Positions 34,438 through 43,039 of a stretch of 45,481 nt of DNA are shown here, piece by piece. Made by a program: the position numbers and the translations under genes. A model generated the notes under the pieces. The model had not been told where the DNA came from and did no database searches. It saw only the letters and a program-made list of their open reading frames with translations. The DNA is from Sphingomonadaceae bacterium (lineage in GTDB: Bacteria > Pseudomonadota > Alphaproteobacteria > Sphingomonadales > Sphingomonadaceae): assembly GCA_029268145.1 (NCBI GenBank), contig JAJUHA010000015.1, forward strand, positions 1-45,481. Direction: 5' to 3'. Each line of letters opens with the position of its first letter. The stretch's first letter is position 1.

Positions 34438-35918
34438 GAATGGACGTCCTTCTCCAGCACATGCCTTGTCAGCCGATAGCCGCTCCGGAGAAACATCGCG
34501 TCTGAACGCGCGTTCGAGGGCAGCGTCTCCGCGACGATCACTCCGATATCAGGCCAGGTCCGCCTTAACCATGCCTCGCCCGCCGCCAGCAGAGGCCCAC
34601 CGTCGCCCCGCCGGGCTCCCGGCGCGAGATAGATCGAAACCTCGGCGCGGCGATCTCCGATCCTGTCGAACCGCACCACGCCCACGTCCGCTCCGTCGCG
34701 CTCGCCCACCAGAAGGGCTTGGTCGGTCGATGCAAGCGTCGCCGTGAACCAGGCCCGATGCGTGTCCAGGGAAATCGGCTCCGGGTTCCGCGCGTTCACG
34801 CGCACACCCGTCGCGTTGCGCCATCCATGGATCGGCTCGCAGTCCGTGGCTCTGGCCGGCCGAACCGTGAGGCCGGGTGCTGTCATCGCAGCCGCCACCC
34901 GCCGCGCACCCTCTCCGTCCACCATCGCCATCCCGCGAGCCGAAAGGCTTGCGCGCAGTCCTTCGCTTTCGGCCATCACCTCGAGGTGCCGGGCCAGCCG
35001 CCCCGCGTCGGGAGTTCCGGGCACATGGAGGATAAGACCCAGCCGCGCCGCGCCGGCAAGGAGGTCGCGCTGGTTCCCGGCCAGCTCAAGGGCGAGCGCC
35101 GGCAACCCCATCGCGCATCGTTCCCAAGTCGCGGTCCCCCCGGCGCCGATCGCAAGGTCGGCGGATGCCATAAGCTTCGGCACCTCCCCGCTGTCCACAT
35201 GGAGCGTCCAGTTGGACCGGCCGGCCATCCGGTCCCGCAGGGAAGCGAGGTTCGGGTTCGCGCTTCCAGTTACGACATCGGTAGGCAGATCGCCGAGCCC
35301 GGCCCCCTCCAGCGCATCCAGCGCCAGCCCGGTCGCATATCCGGGGTCACTTCCCCCCATCATCACGAACAGACGGCGAACGGGCCCGACCCGCCTGCTT
35401 GCCCCCGTCCGCGCCGCAGCGAAAGCACTGCGAAGAAGGGCAAAGCGCGGTCCAAGGCACTGCACCGGCGCCGCCTCGGGCGGATAGGGCGCAGCGCCTT
35501 CGCGGACGGTCTGGTCGAGCAGGATGTCGCACTCATGGGATCGACCGAGATCGTCGATGGCAAGGCAGGGAGCACCAGAGCCCCGAACCGCGCGCTCCCA
35601 TCGGTGGTCTAGCCCGTAATGGTCCACGACCATCCAGTCGGGATCCCGGGCGGCGTCGAGGGTCTCCCGGGCATCGGCCTGCTGAACCGCATCCGGCCAG
35701 CCGGCGTTGCCGTCGGGCAGGGTCCAGCCCGGGTCCGGAATTCGCGCCAGCGCATGTCCGGCGGCCTCGATCTGCCGCGCGAGACCTTGCGGCACCCGGG
35801 CGCAGAGAAAGGTGCAGTGGTCTCCAAGCCCCGCCAGCGCCTCGGCCAGCGCCAGGCAGCGCACGACATGACCGGAGCCGAGCTCCGGGCTCGCATCCAC
35901 CCGGAAGGCGACCTTCAT
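34434..35918 (-). CDS. pseG: PseG hydrolase fused to a GNAT domain (PseH-like)
   Basis: A 494-residue fusion. Residues 1 to about 345 are PseG, which removes UDP from UDP-2,4-diacetamido-2,4,6-trideoxy-beta-L-altrose: FRVDASPELGSGHVVRCLALAEAL with His17 at the catalytic position, DHYGLDHRWE, DQTVREGAAPYP, FVMMGGSDPGY and AIGAGGTATWERCAMGLPAL. About residues 350-494 form a GNAT acetyltransferase: LTVRPARATDCEPIHGWRN, VGVVRFDRIGDRRAEVSIYLAP and ETLPSNARSDAMFLRSGY. That second part matches the PseH step, the reaction just before PseG, so this chain may carry out two successive steps. Codon use is visibly less G/C-biased than in pseF and pseC on either side. Confidence 0.92.
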   Translation of the reverse strand: MKVAFRVDASPELGSGHVVRCLALAEALAGLGDHCTFLCARVPQGLARQIEAAGHALARIPDPGWTLPDGNAGWPDAVQQADARETLDAARDPDWMVVDHYGLDHRWERAVRGSGAPCLAIDDLGRSHECDILLDQTVREGAAPYPPEAAPVQCLGPRFALLRSAFAAARTGASRRVGPVRRLFVMMGGSDPGYATGLALDALEGAGLGDLPTDVVTGSANPNLASLRDRMAGRSNWTLHVDSGEVPKLMASADLAIGAGGTATWERCAMGLPALALELAGNQRDLLAGAARLGLILHVPGTPDAGRLARHLEVMAESEGLRASLSARGMAMVDGEGARRVAAAMTAPGLTVRPARATDCEPIHGWRNATGVRVNARNPEPISLDTHRAWFTATLASTDQALLVGERDGADVGVVRFDRIGDRRAEVSIYLAPGARRGDGGPLLAAGEAWLRRTWPDIGVIVAETLPSNARSDAMFLRSGYRLTRHVLEKDVHS

Positions 35919-36622
35919 GGCTGCGGCAGGAGCAGGCGCGCCATCGCCTCGGCCCGCTCCCAGTCCTCCACCGTGTCGATGTCGACCACCCGCCAGGAGG
36001 GGATGACGAGCCCGGCAGCGTGGCCATGGATGCTGAGCCCCGCCCCCCAGCTCGCGGCGCGCCCCCAGTAGAACTGCCCGGCATCATGGTAGGCCGGCTC
36101 GAGATCCTGGGTGCGGACGTTGACATTCTCCGGGAAGAAGGGCGCAACGCGGCCGTCGGCCCCCCGCCGCAGCGCCCGCTGGATCGGCGAGGGAAAGGGC
36201 GTCACCGGAAAGACATAGGGCGCCACCCCGGTCTCGAGCAGGGCGAGCCCCGCGGCGAGATCGTCGGCCGCGAGGAAGGGCACGCAGGCGTAGATGCAGC
36301 AGACCGGCACGTCCGCCCCCACCCCGAGCGCGGCAATGGCATGGGCGATCACCGGCACCGTCGGCGTGTGATCGTCGGCGAGCTCGGCCGGCCGCACGAA
36401 GGGCACCTCGGCACCCTCGGCCCGGGCCACCGCCATGATCTCGGAGTCGTCGGTCGAGACGATGATCCGGGCGAACAGCCCCGAGGCGCGCGCGGCGCGA
36501 AGGGCATGGGCGATCATCGGCCGGCCGGCGAAGGTGCGGATGTTCTTGCGCGGCACCCGCTTGGAGCCGCCACGCGCCGGAATGACGGCGATCGCGCGCG
36601 CCTGCCCGCTGCCCGCGCTCAT
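35915..36622 (-). CDS. pseF: Pseudaminic acid cytidylyltransferase
   Basis: Activates pseudaminic acid with CTP to CMP-pseudaminic acid. The nucleotide loop is IPARGGSKRVPRKN at about residues 14-27, followed by GRPMIAHAL, IIVSTDDSEI, AEVPFVRPAELADDHT, and the DAGQFYWG and DIDTVEDW blocks with acidic metal ligands. The 235-residue length is normal. NeuA-type sialic acid enzymes share the fold, but the neighbouring pseI, pseG and pseC genes decide the call. Its start overlaps the pseC stop and its stop overlaps pseG, each by four bases. Confidence 0.95.
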   Translation of the reverse strand: MSAGSGQARAIAVIPARGGSKRVPRKNIRTFAGRPMIAHALRAARASGLFARIIVSTDDSEIMAVARAEGAEVPFVRPAELADDHTPTVPVIAHAIAALGVGADVPVCCIYACVPFLAADDLAAGLALLETGVAPYVFPVTPFPSPIQRALRRGADGRVAPFFPENVNVRTQDLEPAYHDAGQFYWGRAASWGAGLSIHGHAAGLVIPSWRVVDIDTVEDWERAEAMARLLLPQP

Positions 36623-37785
36623 GCCGCCTCGGCACGCGCCAGGGTCTTGGCCAGCACCTCGACCACCCGGTCCTGCTGCGCCTCGGTCAGCTTGGGGAAC
36701 AGCGGGATGGTGACGGCGCGGTCTGCATAGGCCTCGGCATCCGGGAAGTCGCCGGGGGCAAATCCCCGCGCCCGCCAGAAGGGCTGCAGGTGGATCGGCG
36801 CATAATGGAGGTTGGCGCCGATCTCGGCAGCGCGCAGCGCGTCATAGAGGGCGCGGCGCGAGACCGGGGTGGCCGCCCCGTCCACTTCCACCACATAGAG
36901 ATGCCAGGCCGGGCGGAAGCCGGGAATGCGCGCCGGCAGCCTCAGCGGAAGCCCGGCGAGCAGCCGGTCGTAGCGGTCGGCAAGCCGCGCGCGGGCGGCC
37001 TGCATCGCCGGCAGGCGCTTCAGCTGGGAGAGGCCGAGCGCTGCTGCCACGTCGGTCATCCGCAGGTTCCACCCCAGTGCCTGCTGCTCGTAATGCCAGC
37101 CGCCGGGCGCTGGCGCCACGAACGCGGCCGGGTCGCGGGTGATGCCGTGGCTCCGCAGGCTCCGCAGGCGGCGCGCCAGCTCCGGGTCGTGCGTGACCGC
37201 CATGCCGCCCTCGCCGGTCGTCACCACCTTGACCGCGTGGAAGCTGAAGACGGCGATGTCGGCGAACTCGCTCCCCACCGGCCGGCCATGCCGGTCGGCC
37301 CCCGTCGCGTGGCTTGCATCCTCGAGGATGCGGAAGCCGTGCCGGTCGGCAAGCGCCCGCATGGCGGCGAGGTCGGCGGGAAGCCCGGCAAAGTCGACCG
37401 GCACCAGCACGTCGGGCGGGCGGGGCGCCGCTGCCAGCTTCGCCGCGAGCGCCTCGACGCTCATGTTCCGGGTCGCCGGGTCGATGTCGACGAAATCCAC
37501 CTCTGCTCCGCAGTAGAGCCCGCAGTTGGCCGAGGCGACGAAGCTGTTGGGCGTGGTCCACAGCAGCCCCCCCGGCCCCAGCCCGAGGGCGAGGCAGGAA
37601 AGGTGCAGCGCCGCGGTCGCATTGGCCATGGCCACGGCGTGCGGCACTGCGTGGGCCGCGGCGAACTCTGCTTCGAAGGCGGGAACCGCCGGTCCCTGGG
37701 TGAGGAAGGGTGAGGTGAGCGCGGCCGTCACTGCAGCCACGTCCTCGGGCGCGATGTCCTGGGTGCTGTAGGGGATGAAGCCCAT
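36619..37785 (-). CDS. pseC: UDP-4-amino-4,6-dideoxy-N-acetyl-L-altrosamine transaminase
   Basis: Second step of Pse synthesis: PLP-dependent amination at C4 of the PseB product using glutamate. FIPYSTQDIAPEDVAAV at the N-terminus, SPFLTQGPAVPAFE, ANATAALHLSCLALGLG, TTPNSFVASANC, the EDASHATGA block and the PLP Lys186 in SFHAVKVVTTGEGG are all typical, as is NLRMTDVAAALGLSQLKRL. The length is 388 residues. It lies 8 bases after pseB and overlaps pseF by 4. Confidence 0.95.
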   Translation of the reverse strand: MGFIPYSTQDIAPEDVAAVTAALTSPFLTQGPAVPAFEAEFAAAHAVPHAVAMANATAALHLSCLALGLGPGGLLWTTPNSFVASANCGLYCGAEVDFVDIDPATRNMSVEALAAKLAAAPRPPDVLVPVDFAGLPADLAAMRALADRHGFRILEDASHATGADRHGRPVGSEFADIAVFSFHAVKVVTTGEGGMAVTHDPELARRLRSLRSHGITRDPAAFVAPAPGGWHYEQQALGWNLRMTDVAAALGLSQLKRLPAMQAARARLADRYDRLLAGLPLRLPARIPGFRPAWHLYVVEVDGAATPVSRRALYDALRAAEIGANLHYAPIHLQPFWRARGFAPGDFPDAEAYADRAVTIPLFPKLTEAQQDRVVEVLAKTLARAEAA

Positions 37786-37793
37786 GCCGCCGC

Positions 37794-38804
37794 CTAGTCG
37801 ATTTCCGCGCCGATCACATGGGTCGCGATCAGCGTCCGCAGCTCCTCGACGGTGAGGAAATGCGGGTTCGTCCCGCTGTTGTAGGAGAATCCCGACGCCA
37901 CTGGCTGGCCACCGAAGCGCACCGCATAGTCCTCGAGGCTGACCGGCCCGGCGGCGGGCAGAATGGCGTAATAGCGGCCGATGTCGACGGTGTTCAGGCT
38001 GTCGGAGACGGTGATCATTTCCTCGTGGATCTTCTCGCCGGGCCGGATCCCGACCACCTCCTGCCGGCACTCGGGGCCGATCGCGGTTGCGACATCGGTG
38101 ATGGTGTAGGAGGGGATCTTGGGCACCAGGATCTCGGCGCCCAGCGCATGCTCGAGCGCCCAGAGCACCATGTCCACCCCTTCCTGGAGCGAGATGTTGA
38201 AGCGCGTCATCCGCGGGTCGGTGATGGGCAGCACGCCCGAGGCCCGCCGGGCGAGGAAGAAGGGGATGACCGAGCCGCGGCTTCCCATGACATTGCCGTA
38301 GCGCACCACCGAGAAGCGGATGTCGCGGCTGCCGCGGATGTTGTTTGCGGCCACGAACAGCTTGTCGGAGCAGAGCTTGGTCGCGCCATAGAGGTTGACG
38401 GGCGCTGCCGCCTTGTCGGTCGAGAGGGCGACGACGCGGCTCACCCCCATGTCGAGCGCGGCGTCGATCACGTTCTGCGCGCCCATCACGTTGGTCCGGA
38501 TGCACTCGAACGGGTTGTATTCGGCCGCCGGCACCTGCTTCAGCGCGGCCGCGTGGACCACCACGTCGATCCCCTCGAAGGCGCGGCGCAGCCGCTCGGG
38601 GTCGCGCACGTCGCCGATGAAGTAGCGGATGGCCGGATGCTGCGCGAGCGGGAAGCGCTGCGCCATTTCATACTGCTTCAGCTCGTCGCGCGAATAGACC
38701 ACCAGCCGGCGCACGCCCGGGAAGCGGGCGAGCACGGTCTTCACGAAGGCCTTGCCGAACGACCCGGTGCCGCCGGTGACGAGGATGGACAGATTGTCGA
38801 GCAT
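37794..38804 (-). CDS. pseB: UDP-GlcNAc 4,6-dehydratase (inverting)
   Basis: First step of Pse synthesis: dehydration of UDP-GlcNAc with C5 inversion using bound NADP. VTGGTGSFGKAFV at residues 10-20, YSRDELKQYEMAQRF, GDVRDPERL, AALKQVPAAEYNPFE, and the D130-K131 / Y139 / K143 set in LSTDKAAAPVNLYGATK match the FlaA1/PseB group. RYGNVMGSRGSVIPFF and VGIRPGEKIHEEMI also match. The 336-residue length is right. Transcription would run from here or from the Wzz-like gene 42 bases upstream. Confidence 0.96.
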   Translation of the reverse strand: MLDNLSILVTGGTGSFGKAFVKTVLARFPGVRRLVVYSRDELKQYEMAQRFPLAQHPAIRYFIGDVRDPERLRRAFEGIDVVVHAAALKQVPAAEYNPFECIRTNVMGAQNVIDAALDMGVSRVVALSTDKAAAPVNLYGATKLCSDKLFVAANNIRGSRDIRFSVVRYGNVMGSRGSVIPFFLARRASGVLPITDPRMTRFNISLQEGVDMVLWALEHALGAEILVPKIPSYTITDVATAIGPECRQEVVGIRPGEKIHEEMITVSDSLNTVDIGRYYAILPAAGPVSLEDYAVRFGGQPVASGFSYNSGTNPHFLTVEELRTLIATHVIGAEID

Positions 38805-38846
38805 GCATGTCCGTCGGAAGTGCGTGAACGGCCGAAAGGCTGCTCC

Positions 38847-39800
38847 TTAACCCTCCGCCCCGCCCGCTGCAACGGCCTCCGGTCGGCGCAGCAGCGGGGC
38901 AACGAGGAGGACCAATGCCGCCCACAGAAGGACCGCCGCGATGACCGCGCTTCCCAGCACCACCACCGGCTGCGGCGAGGTCGGCCTCTGCGAGACCGTC
39001 GCCGGCCCGAAAGGCTCGGCAGCGAAGGGCGCATCGGCGCTCGCCATCATCCGCATGTTCTCGTAGCTGGTCAGCGCCTGGGCGAGGAACAGCCGGAACT
39101 CCGCGGTCGGAGTTTCGGCGAGGCGCGCCTCCAGATAGGCAACATAGTCGTGCGACCGCGCGAGGCTCTTGGCGCGCAGGAAATCGTCAGCCGCGCGTGC
39201 CACCCGCTCGACGAGCATTCGGGCAAAGGCCGGGTCCCGGTGCGCGTAGGAAAGGGTCGTGATCGCTTTCTTCCGGTTCTCGTCCACCGACAGCCGGGCC
39301 TGGAGATGTTCTCGGAGATCCGCCCCGTCCGGCCGTTCCCACGGCCGGTCCGGAAGGCCGAGCAGCGCCTTGACCGGCCGGGTCGCCGCCCTGACCGGCG
39401 ACGGCGGCTCGCGCCACATTCCCCGCTCGGCATCCCAATGGGCGGAGAACACCTGCCGCATCAGTTCCTCGTCGCGCGCCAGAACGTCCGCCACCGCCTC
39501 CGACGTCACCGCCTCGGCGAACAGCGCGAACTGCGAGCCCTGGTCGAGGCCGATGTCGACACCGACGATCGAGCCCAGCCCTGCCAGCCCCGAGACCGGG
39601 CTTGCCCCCGCCTGCTCCACCGCCGTCACCTTGAGCTGCGCAGTGTAGCGATAGGTCGCGAGGTTGAGATACAGCGCGGCCAGCCCGATCGCCGCGGCCA
39701 CCAGCAGCAGGAGCCACCATTTCGCCGCCCACAGCTGGCGCGCGAGCGCGGCGAGATCGAGCGGCTCGTCCTCGGTCGGGAATGCGGTCGGCTGGTCCAA
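38847..39800 (-). CDS. Wzz-like chain-length determinant protein
   Basis: A 317-residue inner-membrane protein. DLAALARQLWAAKWWLLLLVAAAIGLAALYLNLATYRYTAQLKV gives a first membrane helix near residues 27-48, the middle is a periplasmic helical region, and VVVLGSAVIAAVLLWAALVLLVAPLL gives a last helix near residues 285-305. The layout is that of Wzz/PCP proteins. No Walker motifs or tyrosine cluster are present, so it is not a Wzc kinase. It would set polysaccharide length with the polymerase at 16212. The start is a TTG at 39800, which I accept because the first helix needs it; AGGGA lies about 10 bases upstream. Confidence 0.8.
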   Translation of the reverse strand: MDQPTAFPTEDEPLDLAALARQLWAAKWWLLLLVAAAIGLAALYLNLATYRYTAQLKVTAVEQAGASPVSGLAGLGSIVGVDIGLDQGSQFALFAEAVTSEAVADVLARDEELMRQVFSAHWDAERGMWREPPSPVRAATRPVKALLGLPDRPWERPDGADLREHLQARLSVDENRKKAITTLSYAHRDPAFARMLVERVARAADDFLRAKSLARSHDYVAYLEARLAETPTAEFRLFLAQALTSYENMRMMASADAPFAAEPFGPATVSQRPTSPQPVVVLGSAVIAAVLLWAALVLLVAPLLRRPEAVAAGGAEG

Positions 39801-39838
39801 GACGAGGGGTCCCTAGCCGATGCCGACGCGCGTTTCCA

Positions 39839-41422
39839 TCACCCCGCCATGAAGCGGCGGTAGGCGGGCGTCGTCAGGAAGTCGGGCAGCTCGGCTGCCA
39901 TCACCAGATCGGCGAGGATGGTTGCCGCTTCCCGGTACATGCCCGAGGCGAAGAAATTGTCCCCCACCTCCGCCTTCCACAGCTCCAGCTGGCGGGTGAT
40001 CTCTGCCGCGATCCGCTCGGCCGTCACCGTCCCGCCGTCATCCAGCACCACGCCATGGTGCCGCCACTGCCACAGCTGCGCCCGGCTGATCTCGGCTGTC
40101 GCCGCATCCTCCATGAGGTTGTGGAGCGGCACTGCGCCCTGCCCGCGCAGCCAGGCGGCGATGTAGCCGATGGCGACGTTCACGTTCATGGCAAGCCCCG
40201 CGGCCGTCCTCGGCCCCGCGCTCGGCGTGGTCAGCGCCTCGGCCGTCGCTTCCCCCTCGGGGAGGACATGGAGCTGGTTGGCCGCAGGCATCAGCCGGTC
40301 GAACACCTCCATCGCGACCGGCACGAGGCCCGGATGCGCCACCCAGGTCCCGTCGTGGCCCAGGCTCGCCTCGCGCTCCTTGTCGGCGCGGACCGCAGCG
40401 AAGGCCGCCTCGTTCTTCCTCTCGTCGTCCTTGACCGGGATGAAGGCCGACATGCCGCCCATCGCATGCGCGCCGCGCCGGTGGCAGGTGCGGATCACGT
40501 GCTTCGCATATTCGGCCATGAACGGCACCGCCATGGTCACGCTCGCCCGGTCCGGCAGGATCTTCGCCGGATCATGCCCCAGCGTCTTGATGTAGCTGAA
40601 GATATAGTCCCAGCGGCCGCAGTTGAGGCCGACGATGTGGTCGCGGAGCTCGTGGAGGATCTCGTCCGCCATGAAGGCGGCGGGCAGCGTCTCGATGAGG
40701 ACGGTCGCGCGGATGGTCCCCAGCGGCAGCCCCAGCACCGATTCGGCGGTCACAAAGACATTCCTCCACAGCCGCGCCTCGAGATAATGCTCGAGCTTCG
40801 GCAGGTAGAAATAGGGCCCCGTGCCCTTCGCCACCAGCGCGCGGGCATTGTGGAAGGCGTAGAGGCCGAAGTCGACCAGCGCGCCCGCCATCTCCTCGCC
40901 ATCGACCAGGATGTGCGCCTCGGGAAGGTGCCAGCCCCGCGGCCGGCAGATGAGAACGGCGGTCTCGGCGTTCAGCCGGTAGGACTTGCCCTTCTCCTCG
41001 AGCGCGATGGTCCCGGCCACCGCGTCCCGCAGATTCACCTGCCCCTCGATGATGTTCTCCCAGGTCGGCGCGGTCGCGTCCTCGAGGCAGGCCATGAAGC
41101 ACTTCGCCCCCGAGTTGAGCGCGTTGATGATCATCTTGGCCGAGCATGGCCCGGTGATCTCCACCCGCCGGTCCAGAAGGTCGGCCGGCGCCGGCCGCAC
41201 CGTCCAGTCACCGGCGCGGATGGCCGCGGTCTCGGGCGCGAAGTCGATCGGGTTGCCGGCCCGCCACCAGCGCGCCCGCTCGGCCCGTGCCCGCAGCAGC
41301 GACTGGCGGGTCGGCTCATACTGCCGGTGCAGGTTGGCAAGGAACAGGAGCGCCGGGTCGGAGAGGATCTCCGCCCAGCCCTCGCGCATCGCGCCGCGAA
41401 TCTCCACGCCTGCAACCGCCAT
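39839..41422 (-). CDS. aceB: Malate synthase A
   Basis: Condenses glyoxylate with acetyl-CoA to malate, in the glyoxylate shunt. Typical stretches are EITGPCSAKMIINALNSGAKCFMACLEDATAPTWEN, LPKLEHYLEARLW, VLIETLPAAFMADEILHEL (catalytic Glu) and HIVGLNCGRWDYIFSYIK (with Asp), then MGGMSAF and NLMEDAATAEISRAQLWQW. The length is 527 residues. Form A is the shorter plant/E. coli type; many alphaproteobacteria use the larger form G. It lies 37 bases after the regulator gene and faces aceA, so the three form a glyoxylate unit. Confidence 0.96.
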   Translation of the reverse strand: MAVAGVEIRGAMREGWAEILSDPALLFLANLHRQYEPTRQSLLRARAERARWWRAGNPIDFAPETAAIRAGDWTVRPAPADLLDRRVEITGPCSAKMIINALNSGAKCFMACLEDATAPTWENIIEGQVNLRDAVAGTIALEEKGKSYRLNAETAVLICRPRGWHLPEAHILVDGEEMAGALVDFGLYAFHNARALVAKGTGPYFYLPKLEHYLEARLWRNVFVTAESVLGLPLGTIRATVLIETLPAAFMADEILHELRDHIVGLNCGRWDYIFSYIKTLGHDPAKILPDRASVTMAVPFMAEYAKHVIRTCHRRGAHAMGGMSAFIPVKDDERKNEAAFAAVRADKEREASLGHDGTWVAHPGLVPVAMEVFDRLMPAANQLHVLPEGEATAEALTTPSAGPRTAAGLAMNVNVAIGYIAAWLRGQGAVPLHNLMEDAATAEISRAQLWQWRHHGVVLDDGGTVTAERIAAEITRQLELWKAEVGDNFFASGMYREAATILADLVMAAELPDFLTTPAYRRFMAG

Positions 41423-41459
41423 CCCCGTCTCCCTGCACCCGGAACTTCCGCAAGAAACC

Positions 41460-42863
41460 TCAGAACTCGTAAGGGGTCAGCCCGCGCCCCAGCGGGTCGA
41501 GCCGCAGGGCCGCGCCATCGGGCGGCGCCGAACGCTGGCGGCACTGGCGCCGCAGGCAGGCATTGCACGACGGGCCGACCGGCACCGCGCGCAGCGCGGC
41601 AAGGTCGGCGCCGGCCGCATAGACGAGGCCCGCGGCGTGGTCGAGGGCGCAGGCGAGGGCGATGGCGAAGCTCGGCCGCTCGGCGCCCCAGGGCGTCACC
41701 TGCGGGCGCACCGTGCGGGCGATGGTGAAGATGCGGGTGCCGTCCTCGTCCTCGGCCACCTGGGTCAGGATCCGCCCCGGCTGGGCGAAGGCCTCGTAGA
41801 GCACCCACAAGGGGCAGCGGCCGCCCTCGCGCGCGAAGGGGAGCGGCGCGGCGGACAGCCGCTTCGAGACCTGCCCGGCGCGGTCGGCGCGGATCATCAT
41901 GAAGGGAATGCCGCGGGCGCCCGGCCGCTGCAGCGTGGTCAGCCGGTGGGCCACCTGCTCGAACCCGGCCGAGAAGCGCGCCTGCAGCAGCTCGAGATCA
42001 TAGCCGAGCTGCTCGGCCGCGGCGTGGAAGCGGCCATAGGGCATCATGAGCGCGCCCGCCCAGTAGTTGGCGAGGTTGAGGCGGAGCAGCCGCTCGGCCA
42101 CGGCACCCGCCGGCGCCAGCGCCGGCGCGGCGGCAGCGATCTCGGCATCGATGAGCGCGCGCGCCTCGAGGTCGGCGAGCTGGACTGCCAGCTGGAAGGT
42201 GCGCGAGGCCCCGTCGAGCGCCTCGGAGAGGTGTACCTGCCGGCCATGGAGGTCGAGCCGGCGGAGGCGATCGGGCATCACGTCGAGCGGAAGCAGGCGC
42301 ACCACCAGGCCATGGCGGGCGCGCAGCCGCTCGCGGATGGCGGCGTCGAGCGACTGGCCCGACATGCGCAGCTGGTCGGCGAGCTCCTCGGCATGGCCGT
42401 CCAATGCGGGGAAATGGTTGGCCCGCTCGAGGAGATGGGCCCGGACCGCCGCGAGCGGCGGCGGCGGCGCCTCGGCCGCCGGGCCCGCGCTCCCCGCCTG
42501 GTCGCCGAGCTTCAGGAGCGCTGCGGCAATCGCCGGATGCTGGTCGGTGAACTCGCGCGCCTCGGCCCGGCCGACGGGCGCGGGCGCATGCCGCTCGAGC
42601 AGGCGGACGAGGTCGGCCGCCTGCCGGTCGCTGTCGCCGCCGGTCAGCTCGCGGATGTCGAGATCATAGGTGCCGGCCAGCCGCAGAAGCACTGCGGCGG
42701 TGAGCGGCCGCTGGTTGCGCTCGAGCAGGTTCAAGTAGGAGGCGGAGACTCCGAGGTCGTCGGCCATGCGCGCCTGGGTGAGGCCGAGGCGCAGCCGCAG
42801 CCGTCGCAGCCGCCCGCCGGCGAACAGCTTGCCGCCGCCGGATGCCAGGTCGGCGTCAGTCAA
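41460..42863 (-). CDS. ScfR/RamB-type XRE transcriptional regulator
   Basis: A 467-residue regulator. The N-terminus from about residue 18 is a helix-turn-helix (RLRRLRLRLGLTQARMADDLGVSASYLNLLERNQRPL). The middle is an ImmA/IrrE-like domain in which the usual HExxH is not visible (FQLAVQLADLEAR), and the C-terminal DUF2083 part ends PVGPSCNACLRRQCRQRSAPPDG. Members named RamB, GlxR-associated or ScfR sense acyl-CoAs and control the glyoxylate shunt. I place the start at a TTG (42863); a GTG at 42983 would add 40 residues that are not conserved-looking. Position between aceB and aceA supports control of both. Confidence 0.85.
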   Translation of the reverse strand: MTDADLASGGGKLFAGGRLRRLRLRLGLTQARMADDLGVSASYLNLLERNQRPLTAAVLLRLAGTYDLDIRELTGGDSDRQAADLVRLLERHAPAPVGRAEAREFTDQHPAIAAALLKLGDQAGSAGPAAEAPPPPLAAVRAHLLERANHFPALDGHAEELADQLRMSGQSLDAAIRERLRARHGLVVRLLPLDVMPDRLRRLDLHGRQVHLSEALDGASRTFQLAVQLADLEARALIDAEIAAAAPALAPAGAVAERLLRLNLANYWAGALMMPYGRFHAAAEQLGYDLELLQARFSAGFEQVAHRLTTLQRPGARGIPFMMIRADRAGQVSKRLSAAPLPFAREGGRCPLWVLYEAFAQPGRILTQVAEDEDGTRIFTIARTVRPQVTPWGAERPSFAIALACALDHAAGLVYAAGADLAALRAVPVGPSCNACLRRQCRQRSAPPDGAALRLDPLGRGLTPYEF

Positions 42864-42900
42864 TTTCTCTACAACTTTACCGATTGCCTCGGTCAATTTC
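42859..42900. repeat. Paired 9-base direct repeat, candidate regulator operator
   Basis: GTCAATTTC occurs at 42859-42867 and again at 42892-42900, 33 bases apart, about three helical turns, so both lie on the same DNA face. The DNA between regulator gene and aceA is clearly A/T-richer than its surroundings. Read on the minus strand, each copy is GAAATTGAC, and the upstream one overlaps a TTGACC that could serve as a -35. A regulator of the RamB/ScfR type is expected to bind here. Confidence 0.55.
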
Positions 42901-43039
42901 CGACCTGTCCACCCGATTTCCGGCGAGTCATGTATGAGTTCGTTGACAGGCGGAGGCGAAAGGGTCAACCCATGTTGCAGCACAGCATGCCCCGCCCGCG
43001 GGGTCGCGGTGCAAACCGCCCAACCCAGGAGCCCGCCCC
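42864..43039. promoter_or_regulatory. Divergent regulator / aceA promoter region
   Basis: 176 bases between the two divergent genes. It holds the upstream copy of the repeat described at 42859, a TTGACA at 42943-42948 on the plus strand with no good -10 at 16-18 bases, and the aceA ribosome-binding site AGGAG ten bases before its ATG. Exact promoters cannot be fixed by eye. Confidence 0.5.

Noticed and set aside
38847..39800. Wzc-type tyrosine kinase
   Set aside because: No Walker A/B motifs and no tyrosine cluster; the chain ends just after the second membrane helix.
39782..41728. Long plus-strand open frame opposite aceB
   Set aside because: Antisense shadow of malate synthase; Arg/His-rich with no recognisable motif.
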